From NCBI GenBank assembly GCA_030374735.1, contig JASCIV010000062.1:1-56064 (forward strand): DNA of 56,064 nt, given 5' to 3'. A model generated the notes under the pieces. That model ran no database searches, was not told the origin of the DNA, and worked only from the letters and a program-made list of their open reading frames with translations. Of this stretch, positions 28,183 through 35,935 are shown piece by piece. This DNA comes from Gracilaria caudata (Eukaryota > Rhodophyta > Florideophyceae > Gracilariales > Gracilariaceae). Both the position numbers and the translations under genes were made by a program. How positions within the stretch are numbered: the first letter of the stretch is position 1; the number at the start of each line of letters is the position of its first letter.

Positions 28183-29877
28183 TCACGTCCGCGTGAAGAA
28201 CGCGTCCATGGAGAACGACTGACTCACACGCAACGCGTAGCCGCGCTGAATCTCCAATTCCTCCTCCTCCTCCTCCGCCAGCACGCTCTCCTCATCCACC
28301 TCCCCACCCGCGTACACGTTCACGCGCAGCACCACCACCAACAGCGCGCCCAGCAGCGCGAAGATGCCGCCCACAAACATCACACCCGCCGGGTCGTCGT
28401 TCCACATCTTCAGGATCAGCGGCGCGCCGAACGCCACCACCAGCTGCGGAAAGCTCTGGCTCGCGTTGAACAGCGTCGTGAACAGCCCCAGTCGTCGCGC
28501 ATATCGATGGTCGCTTTCCAACGCGTTGCCGATCAGCGTCCACGGCACGCTCATCGTGGTGGCCCACACGATGCCAAACATGCCGATGTCCGTCATCGTC
28601 GCCAGTCGCAACATGGCTGACGGCGCCTTCTGTCCCGGAACGCCACGAATGAAGACGGCCGCGGTGAGGCAGCATGCCTCCACCACCTGACTCAGCGCGT
28701 AGATGGGAATCACCCCAAATATCTGCAACAGCTTGGGCAACAGCAACGAGTATGCCAACGTGATGGCGGCCGTCAGCGCATTTCCCTTGCCGCCCAGTCT
28801 CACGCCCTGTTCAAACACTGCACGCGCTTCACTCCCCGCCGGAGCGCTGCCGTCGCCCAGAAACACGTTACGTCCCACCCAGGTGTTCACGTACACAAAC
28901 AACGTGAAAAACCCACACCAAGTGCAGAGCTGTACCGCAAACACCTGCCAAAACGGACGCGGAACCTGTTTCAAAGCCTGCACCGCGCCGCGCCAACCCG
29001 GCGCAAACGACTGATGTGCATGCGACAGACGCGGCGCCACCAACGACGTGGACGACGACACGGAACGAAGCGGCGCGTTATGCACGGTGCCGTCGGACAG
29101 AACCACGCGTCGTCGCGGACGCAGCCGTTGTTCGTGCGTGGTGAGCACGGTGGCGGCCACGGTGAGCACCAGAATGAGCGCGGAAAGAGTGAAAAGCGCC
29201 TCCACGTCGCGTTTGAAAAACGGAATCAACGCGCTGAGCTTGACGGCGGCTAATAGCCCGCCCAGTAGATTGCCCAGCCCCGTGAACACACCGATGTACG
29301 AGTTGGCCAGCGCGCGCTGCGGCTGCGGAACCACGTCCGTGATGAGCGCGCGCAACGGCGCCTGGATGGCCTGGATGGAGAAGTCGAGCGCGAAAAACGC
29401 GCAGATGGCCAAACCAAGCGCTAGCGTCGGTGACGGCGACCCGGATAATAACGTGGCCATCTGAGTGGCGTGCGAGAACAACAACAACGCACACGACGTG
29501 AACACGGTACCGGCGATGAGAAACGGACGCCGTCGTCCGAGCGGATGCGTACATCCGTCGGAGACGTGTCCCACAATGGGTTGCACTATGAGTCCGGACA
29601 AAGGTCCGGCCAGCCACGCCAGCGACACGGCGCGTTCGCTGAGCCCGAGCAGCAGCAACTGCGCGGTGCCGAGGTTGATCTGCGCGGCGTAGCACACCTG
29701 AATACCGGCCATGGCGAGCGCGCAGATGGCGATTCGCCACTGCGGCATGAGCGGCGTCGCCTCGGAGGTGTGCGGAATAGCCGGCGACGAGAAGGCGCGA
29801 AACAGAGGCGCGCCCATCTTGAGCGCCGACGGCGCGTGCGGCTCCATGAGCGGGCGCGCGTCGGGGTTCAGACGCAT
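28183..29877 (-). CDS. Sucrose/H+ symporter-like transporter (SUT/SLC45, GPH family), copy 2
   Basis: 564 residues, paralogue of the preceding gene. Shared blocks include CALAMAGIQVCYAAQINLGTA, LAWLAGPLSGL, HPLGRRRPFLIAG, FFALDFSIQAIQAPLRALI, QLCTWCGFFTLFVYVN and VWATTMSVPWTLI. It differs in its N-terminus (short, with no long Pro run), in the central cytoplasmic loop and in an acidic C-terminal tail with a run of Glu residues. The start is ATG 29877; the open frame continues 132 codons upstream through low-complexity Arg/Ala sequence that looks non-coding. An AT-rich GATATATCTT (about 29980-29990) lies about 105 bp upstream of the ATG and is a good TATA candidate. Confidence 0.9.
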   Translation of the reverse strand: MRLNPDARPLMEPHAPSALKMGAPLFRAFSSPAIPHTSEATPLMPQWRIAICALAMAGIQVCYAAQINLGTAQLLLLGLSERAVSLAWLAGPLSGLIVQPIVGHVSDGCTHPLGRRRPFLIAGTVFTSCALLLFSHATQMATLLSGSPSPTLALGLAICAFFALDFSIQAIQAPLRALITDVVPQPQRALANSYIGVFTGLGNLLGGLLAAVKLSALIPFFKRDVEALFTLSALILVLTVAATVLTTHEQRLRPRRRVVLSDGTVHNAPLRSVSSSTSLVAPRLSHAHQSFAPGWRGAVQALKQVPRPFWQVFAVQLCTWCGFFTLFVYVNTWVGRNVFLGDGSAPAGSEARAVFEQGVRLGGKGNALTAAITLAYSLLLPKLLQIFGVIPIYALSQVVEACCLTAAVFIRGVPGQKAPSAMLRLATMTDIGMFGIVWATTMSVPWTLIGNALESDHRYARRLGLFTTLFNASQSFPQLVVAFGAPLILKMWNDDPAGVMFVGGIFALLGALLVVVLRVNVYAGGEVDEESVLAEEEEEELEIQRGYALRVSQSFSMDAFFTRT

Positions 29878-29884
29878 TGTTGAG

Positions 29885-29925
29885 GCGGCGCGAAGTTGGG
29901 CGGCGCGAAGTTGGGCGGCGCGAGC
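29885..29925. repeat. Short direct repeat, 15-bp unit
   Basis: GGCGGCGCGAAGTTG is repeated in tandem two to three times directly upstream of the copy 2 transporter start, in its probable 5' leader. Confidence 0.8.
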
Positions 29926-30083
29926 GCACGCGGCGATGACGGGCAGTTGAAAGGTAGTGAGAGGTATGCGCAACGATACCAAGATATATCTACGGGCGGC
30001 GGTTGCGGCGCGCTGGTGCGGCCGCTGTGCGCCTGTGCTCGCGCAGAAGCGCCGCCGTGGCGTTCCCATCTCGAGACCGCCAG

Positions 30084-30389
30084 ATGCGCGCTGCTTACTG
30101 CGGCCACGCGTCGCGGACGCGCGCACCCCGCTGTAACGCGCCACGCGTACGCGTTGGCCACGTGGTGGTGTTGTGTACGTGCGGCGGCGCTGTGCGACGT
30201 GTGGCTGTGCCTTGCTGCCAGAAGCAGCTCCCGTCGCGCCTTTTCTGCCGCACTTGCGGGCGCCCCACAACAATCACAAGCCCCCTCCCGGCCGGCATGA
30301 CACATCCACCGGAGCGCTCAGCGGCGCTTCGCGAGCATCTCAGCGCGATCGCATCAATGTCAATCAAACCCTCGTCGCGTCGCCTGTAG
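30084..30389 (+). CDS. Possible small zinc-ribbon protein, 101 residues
   Basis: From the ATG at 30084 the frame reads a Cys pattern C-x-C-x(n)-CC-x(n)-FCRTCGRP. The final CxxCG resembles the second half of a zinc ribbon, and LCTCGG the first. The rest is basic and low in complexity. It is divergent from the copy 2 transporter, 206 bp away. No family can be assigned, and the GC-rich sequence allows chance frames. Confidence 0.35.
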   Translation: MRAAYCGHASRTRAPRCNAPRVRVGHVVVLCTCGGAVRRVAVPCCQKQLPSRLFCRTCGRPTTITSPLPAGMTHPPERSAALREHLSAIASMSIKPSSRRL

Positions 30390-31173
30390 AGCCCACTCGC
30401 AGCTCTCCAACGCTGTATGCCCCGCCGCCTCATTTACATGCATACTTTGCTTTGCAAGCATAATTCAAAAAATGGCCCGCCCTACCGCCGCATATGCGCC
30501 CCCATGTATCTGTTCTATTTTTTGGACCGGCTTCGGCTAACTTTCGCAAGTGCGATCATCGGGGCAGCCTCGTTTTTGCGCATTGATGGGCTTTCAGCCC
30601 GCGCAGCAACTCTGGCGAGAACATTTCCGCCTGCAATGCCTTTCCTAAATTTGTAACTATTTGTGCTCTTGCTGTTCTCGCTGCCTCTTTCTTAGCTTTA
30701 GACGTTTTGTTTTCCAACTTTCACTCGCACAAGCTTGCACCAGCCTTGTTACGACAGCTAGCACATATCATTCATAGCGGATGTCTTCATTTCAAAAGCT
30801 ACTAGAACAAACAATTTGATCTCTTATCGAACTGCAACGAATCATTACCGCTCACTGATATGACAATGCACAATCAAACTTTTTGACAATATCATGCTTC
30901 CAGATGCATCCATGCACCTCCCGTTCACCTCCATCATCCCCGTCTAATGTTTTACACTCCTTTTGATTCAAAATCGCTTCCTCACCACCCCTGTATTATT
31001 GTCATTTTCATTGTTTCGCGATTGTTGTGTCTCTCCATCATCGTGCTAAACCTCCACAATCGTCCCATCCGCGCCAATTTGTCGCGCCTCCACCGCCAAA
31101 ATCCGTCCCTAAGTAGCAAAAAGCGCCACTTGACCGCTCTCATATTTGTCGCCATGAGCCTCTGTTCATCGCC
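30390..31173. other. Intergenic region at the right edge of the GC-rich block
   Basis: Composition falls within the first 50 bases. Several short ORFs (to 101 codons) overlap in different frames and have no good starts. Nothing else is visible until the TATA box of the next gene. Confidence 0.55.
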
Positions 31174-31179
31174 TATAAA
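31174..31179 (+). promoter_or_regulatory. TATA box
   Basis: TATAAA within GCCTATAAAAGGCG, 98 bp before the ATG of the cationic-peptide precursor. The leader that follows is C/A-rich and ends in an A10 run just before CAACCATGAAG. Confidence 0.8.
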
Positions 31180-31276
31180 AGGCGCTCACAACCGCCCATC
31201 CACCACATCACCCCCTGCCATCAACACCAAAAACACTCACCAACACCAATAGCAACAGAAAAAAAAAAAATCAACC

Positions 31277-31822
31277 ATGAAGTGTTTCAATCTCTTCTTC
31301 CTGTTGCTCGCTGCCTCGCTTGGCCTCGCCTTCGCTTCTGTCGTTCGCGAGGAAACCGACGTGGACGAATGTGAGGGAGTACCGGCTCTCGTCGCTTACT
31401 GTCTCGACTTGCTCCATCTCGGCGCCGAATATGAGCCCCAGTCCCCCGAAGTTGATGAACTAAAGCACGATGTGGAACAGGTGCCGCTCGGAATGTGCGC
31501 GTGGGGTGATTGGAATGGAAGGGCCACCGTCGAGGATTGCATGCAGATTCTCAGTCAGTATGCCGACATGTACGATGAAGAAGATGATGGTGATCAAATG
31601 ATGGAGGTGGACGCTAGCGGTCGCTTCTTGAAGAAGCTCGGAAAGAAGATTAAAAAGGCAGCTAAGAAGGTTGTGAAGGGAGCGAAAAAGGTCGTGAAGG
31701 GAGTGAAGAAGGTCGTGAAGAAGGTGTCCAAATTCTGCAAGAAGAACAAGAAGGTGTGTAAGGCCGCGGTCGAAGTTGGAAAGGCTATTCTCAGTGATAA
31801 GAAGTCGGGCTGGGCTGGATAA
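31277..31822 (+). CDS. Secreted precursor with acidic pro-region and cationic helical peptide
   Basis: 181 residues from ATG 31277 (CAACCATGAAG). Residues 1-20 are a clear signal peptide ending in AFA. Residues about 21-112 are acidic with four Cys (32, 42, 74, 88) and a Glu/Asp-rich end. Residues about 116-165 are almost all Lys, Val, Gly and Ala in an amphipathic pattern, with KKVVK-type units repeated (128-149); the two Cys at 154 and 161 could form a loop. The tail is GWAG. A signal, an acidic pro-part and a cationic amphipathic helix is the layout of many eukaryotic antimicrobial peptide precursors. A role in binding sulfated polysaccharide or in wall assembly is an alternative. I know no named homologue. 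Confidence 0.8.
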   Translation: MKCFNLFFLLLAASLGLAFASVVREETDVDECEGVPALVAYCLDLLHLGAEYEPQSPEVDELKHDVEQVPLGMCAWGDWNGRATVEDCMQILSQYADMYDEEDDGDQMMEVDASGRFLKKLGKKIKKAAKKVVKGAKKVVKGVKKVVKKVSKFCKKNKKVCKAAVEVGKAILSDKKSGWAG

Positions 31823-32055
31823 ACTGGCACTACTCAACCCAGCGCAGTGCTCGCGTGCAGGGTTTGAATCGCTTTCAGCCTCAGATCGTGAGCGTGGGAA
31901 GGGGAGGGTAGCTTCGTTCTAGATTCGACCTTGCAGTAGGTTGCATGCTTGCCGAAGCAGAAGCTTAGCATGGCATTGTTAGCTGTTGTTTTCTACGATA
32001 GCATTTGTCTGAACATAAAGGGTATCCGTATACATACATGCGGTTGTATGACAAT
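31823..32055. other. 3' flank of the cationic-peptide gene
   Basis: No ORFs of note. The last 8 bases (32048-32055, ATGACAAT) are the left target-site copy of the transposon that follows. Confidence 0.6.
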
Positions 32056-32588
32056 CAGGGCCGTATTTGCGACTGACTGACTAGCGCCAAAAAAATATGA
32101 CTAGTGACTGACTGACTAGCAAATGCGTCAAAACTCTAGTCACATCTAGTCACATTTGTGACGCGTAATACAAATGTACACCCAGCCACACAGGGACCAT
32201 AGGAGAAAGGACAAGTGTACACTAAGGAATTTTTGAAATGTTTTTTTTGTTGACACTTCAACTAAAAAGAAAAGAATAGCATTAAAAACTGCCTAGAATT
32301 GTACATATCGACTGCTGGCTCCACCTATCTAGTGAATGATGAGTGCTCCCTAATGACATTGGGTGGCCAACTTAAGTTTTTGTAAGCTTGTAGCACAAAT
32401 TTATTGCCATATGGCGGTTTATAAACGTCATTAAAGACGGCTATCTGGGTGTCGTTAAAGAATATGTTGCTTAGGTGGCATAAAAACACCAATGCGTATG
32501 GTGACTACAAGTGACTGATTACGACGTACAAAGCAGTGACTATGACTTTTTCACTTGGCCAATTTTCTAGTCACAAATACGCCCCTCA
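32056..32588. mobile_element. Non-autonomous hAT-like transposon, 533 bp
   Basis: The left end is CAGGGCCGTATTTGCGACT. The right end, read on the opposite strand, is GAGGGGCGTATTTGTGACT. ATGACAAT flanks both sides (32048-32055 and 32589-32596), a perfect 8-bp duplication. The subterminal regions are crowded with TGACT and AGTCA steps, as in the element at 5885-6795, so the two belong to one family. There is no coding capacity. Confidence 0.85.
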
Positions 32589-32596
32589 TGACAATG

Positions 32597-33222
32597 ACGT
32601 TTTCCTTTGTGGCTGAAGAAAGAGGTATGAGATGCAGTGTATCTGACGAAAGCGTTTCCCATTCGCCTTCTGCACAGTCGTATGCTCCACGCGCATGTGC
32701 GCCTATCAATATCATATTATTGTTATTATGATCGAGTGCATCGTTTCAAAATAGAAATTGCTACCTGTACCGTTAAGCGCAAAGGTGCTCTAAGCTCTCA
32801 CGCTACTGCCTTAGACACCGCCTTAAGACTCTGCACATATTACAAGAGAGCTTTCTTTCTCTTCCACAAACCTGCAGCTTGTCATCTCCCATCAGACTAA
32901 TGACTGTCTCGTTCAAGCTGTGGCGCACAACAAAACTTGTTCGATCGCCACCTTGTACACCGCTTCTCTCAGCTCTTTTTCTGCTGTTTGTCTCTCAATT
33001 TCGTCACATCCGTTTACAACTTGCCATGTTTACACATTTCATTGTCATGATTCCGCCTCAAGCCGCCGCTTTTGCGTACGTTCAGCTAAAGCCAGCTGCC
33101 GCTACACTGTGCCGCCGCCAAACTGCGCTACAATCATGATGGGGGTAATGTCGCGCCAAAGCGCTAATCTACTGCACTGAAAGCGTGCTTTCCGGTTTCC
33201 GGTTTTTTACCCCTCCCGACGT
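32597..33222. other. Intergenic region between two transposon copies
   Basis: Short ORFs of 86-87 codons overlap in different frames (32637-33180) and have no recognisable product. No other feature is seen. Confidence 0.5.
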
Positions 33223-33402
33223 CTGGCCGTATTAGTGACTACCTATTTTTGCAAAATGTGGACACTGACTGACTACTCTGGCGGAAAAAGTAGTCTCTAC
33301 CTTATTTTTTGATTAATTTTTGAGCCCTTTGAATACCAGATCTGGCATTTGGGTGACTACATGACTATTTATTTTGCCATTTTGGTAGTGACAAATACGC
33401 CG
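33223..33402. mobile_element. Short relative of the CAGGG-type elements (MITE), about 180 bp
   Basis: The left end CTGGCCGTATTAGTGACTACC pairs with the right end GGTAGTGACAAATACGCC. The inner sequence again contains repeated TGACTAC steps. No target duplication is evident, so the ends may have decayed. It abuts the gene remnant that follows. Confidence 0.6.
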
Positions 33403-33404
33403 CG

Positions 33405-34290
33405 ATGCGAAAATTAGGCGCAAAACGTGCAGGGCTGCTTTTCGTTCCCGACCGCAAAATTTGTTATGCGGTATTGCAAGGGAATCGTGCTGTCTTTCTT
33501 GATACTTTGGAAACCCAGCGCACTGATCTTCTCTTAGAAAAAAAATCGGGCTCGTACATCGGCGTACGTGTTGCGATATTGAGCTATGTATAAAGAATTC
33601 CTGAAACGAGGAGCTCACATCTTCTAAAATCCGAATTGGAATGTTGATGAATTCTTTGCATCGCGAGAGTGATGCAATATGAGCCATCTTTTCCAGACCG
33701 GATGCAATATCTCTATGAAGATCAAACCGTGGAAAAGCGCTTCGAAACGTTTGGCGGCATCCTACGATATTGACTTCCACAGCACCCTGACGTCTTGGAC
33801 GATGCGAGAAAGCAACGCGAAATTGCGCTACTGGAGAAGGGCACATCTGCCTGCTTCCGCAAGAAACACTCGAACATCCAAATGTGAGTCGCGTACTGGC
33901 GCTGTTTAGAGTAAACGTCACTGAATCTCGTCCTTTTGCAAATGCGACAATCGATCTTTTCGATGAAAAGGTTCGAGTGGGGCTCAAGAGAGTATGGTTG
34001 TCTGTTCCTTTGATGACAAAAATACGCTCTTTAATGGAGAACGACGAGACGGGATCCTTCGTACCAAGAGAGTTGGCATGCCCAGATATTTTCAAAAAGA
34101 GGTTGCTCAAAATATGACGAGCAAAGCATCATGGCTTCAGGGAATAGTACTTGGTGTACTCGAAGACGGGAAGGACGAAACTTCATTCAGAAGTGGGCCG
34201 ATATTAAAAAAACTTTATAGCGTTGTGCCCATATTTGAAGAAATGGAAGAAGATGAGCTTCTTCTTCTTCTTCTTTACTTTGGTCTGTAG
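33405..34290 (+). pseudogene. Probable gene remnant, frames interrupted
   Basis: On the plus strand, protein-like segments occur in three frames in succession: 33405-33593, about 33790-34117 and 33994-34290. The last ends in a Leu/Glu-rich helix over a CTT microsatellite (34256-34276). On the minus strand a stop-free frame of 265 codons (33313-34110) covers the same DNA but starts at TTG, has no early ATG and runs into the adjacent MITE. Neither reading gives a known family. A decayed gene, perhaps transposon-derived, is the best guess; which strand was coding is uncertain. Confidence 0.3.
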
Positions 34291-35667
34291 CCCCTAATTT
34301 CGAGGCAGCAGGAAAACAATCGACAGATAGTTTTCTCTCCTGAAAGAAGGCAAAAACTTTGACGGCCTGCCTTATCTGTTCTAACAGCGTCTTGCCTTCT
34401 CGTTCGCGCGGCGCGGGAAGAGCAGCGCGTCGTGAAGCGTTTGTCAACAGACAAGATGAGCTTCATTTTCCGCTCAAAGAGAATGTCCCACTTGAGTACA
34501 TGTTTTTGGAGATGTGATGATTAGATTTTTGTTGTGAATGCATCTAGCCAAAAGAGTAGTTCAAAACAGGTTTCGGGTGTGGAAACATTTACTAAGGAGT
34601 TGCGTTTGCTTTTTAGAATGCAAATTGCTCGTCTTTATTGTTCCAAGACATGAGTAAAATGAAGGTGGAGGTCCTACCGTCAGCTGAAAAGATGGCGAGT
34701 CTGACTGCGGCCGTTTTTGAAATGCCCAAAGAGTATGGGTCTAGCTTGTTCGGATATTGAACAGCACCAAAGTCCATTTAAGCATGGCCTCTCGAATTGA
34801 CTTGCGGTTGGAACGTGGTTTGTAAACTAGTTTACACAATGAAATAAATATAGCTTTGTGGAAGTCGTTGCAGTTTGAGATTTGTCCTTGTACCTGCCTA
34901 TCTCCGATGATTGGTAGCATAACTGGATTGGAGGATGGATGGAGTTCAAATCCTCGGCGATTTGAAATGGAATTTGATCAAGAGAGCAAGAGCAAAGTAG
35001 ATCTGCTGCCTCATCTGCACGTATTCGCCGGCCACACACCGAGGAGAGGCCCTTTTCCAGAAGCGAACCCGATTCCCCGCAGGGGTGCAACCAATTGGCG
35101 TGCGATGGATTGCGAGCATAATCGTAAGCAACACAATCACAATGATCTTCATCTTAGGATGCAATCGCAACTGCAATCGAAACATCCTCGAACGATCGAA
35201 AATTGTAGTCTCAGCTCCAGGAGCAACCATTGGAATTGAGAGTCCTTTTACTGTTTAACTTCATATGTTTAGTTGTTTCACGTCATTTGGATTGACAATC
35301 GTCTGGTTGCACACCGATATGTCAAACGGTAAGCTGGAAAAAAGAACGTTAGACGGCTTAGAAAGTTTGTCGGAGGGCCTCATTGTTCCGAACAACTGTT
35401 AATGCAATGGATATTGCAATTGCTACGTGACCAGCTCGCGTTTCCCAGCGCCACGCGAACGAGAAGCCAAGACGCCGTTTGAACAGAATATGGCATGGCC
35501 GTCATAGTACAGTATTTGGCATTTTTTGGGAGAGAAAACTCAGAAGATGGTCATCACTTTGACGGTAACTTGTCGCCGACGTCAGCTTCATGACCTGCGT
35601 GTGCCGCGCCGTCCTCATTGTCACGGGAAGCGTCAGCTGCATATGTGAACGGTCCGGCCGCCTACGC
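34291..35667. other. Intergenic region with one possible small secreted protein
   Basis: The only item of note is a minus-strand ORF from ATG 35152 to about 34946 (68 codons). It begins with a signal-peptide-like segment (MKIIVIVLLTIMLAIH) followed by a short basic part with two Cys. Another frame of the same strand (34827-35090) is also open, so a frameshift or small intron is possible. Too weak to call as a gene. Confidence 0.35.
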
Positions 35668-35934
35668 TTATCCTATCCGGTCGTGCTCCGCATTCGCGGT
35701 GCACCCTGCCACCATGTCCTTGAGGTCCAGTACCGCGATGTATAGCGCTGCGTTATCTAGGTGACCAAAGTGGGTATCGAACAGACGCACCATCGGCGCT
35801 AGCCCTATAGATATCGCGGCCATGCGCTGGCTGTATGTAGCGTTACAGCAGTCTTCACAAATGCCTACCAAGGGTAGTTGGAGTGGAGGTCTTTTAGCAC
35901 TATTACCTTTCGTAACAACAACGTGCCATTTCAT
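35668..35934 (-). CDS. Open frame directly after the NLR gene, possible extra exon
   Basis: About 89 codons from an ATG at 35934, immediately beyond the NLR stop codon at 35936 but in another frame. The translation is protein-like, with a CEDCCNATYS Cys cluster and a helical Leu-rich end. It could be a last exon joined to the NLR by an unrecognised splice, the result of a frameshift at the NLR end, or a separate small gene. No family is recognised. Confidence 0.3.
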   Translation of the reverse strand: MKWHVVVTKGNSAKRPPLQLPLVGICEDCCNATYSQRMAAISIGLAPMVRLFDTHFGHLDNAALYIAVLDLKDMVAGCTANAEHDRIG

Positions 35935-35935
35935 G

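Larger units (their letters stand above)
19640..30420. other. GC-rich compositional block
   Basis: Across this block codons end almost always in G or C, and proteins are rich in Ala, Arg, Pro and Ser, in contrast with the mixed composition on both sides. The borders are fairly sharp, near 19.6 kb and 30.4 kb. Genes inside are conserved eukaryotic ones (SRRM2/Cwc21, hydrate dehydratase), so the block looks like a resident isochore-like segment and not foreign DNA. Confidence 0.75.

Noticed and set aside
29078..29929. 283-codon minus-strand Arg/Ala/His ORF
   Set aside because: Other-frame shadow of the second transporter, which has clear family motifs.
33313..34110. 265-codon minus-strand frame
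   Set aside because: It begins at TTG, has no early ATG and runs into a MITE; kept only as an alternative reading of the remnant.
34870..34965. tRNA-like GTTCAAATCC word
   Set aside because: The supposed T-stem does not pair and no acceptor or anticodon arms can be built.
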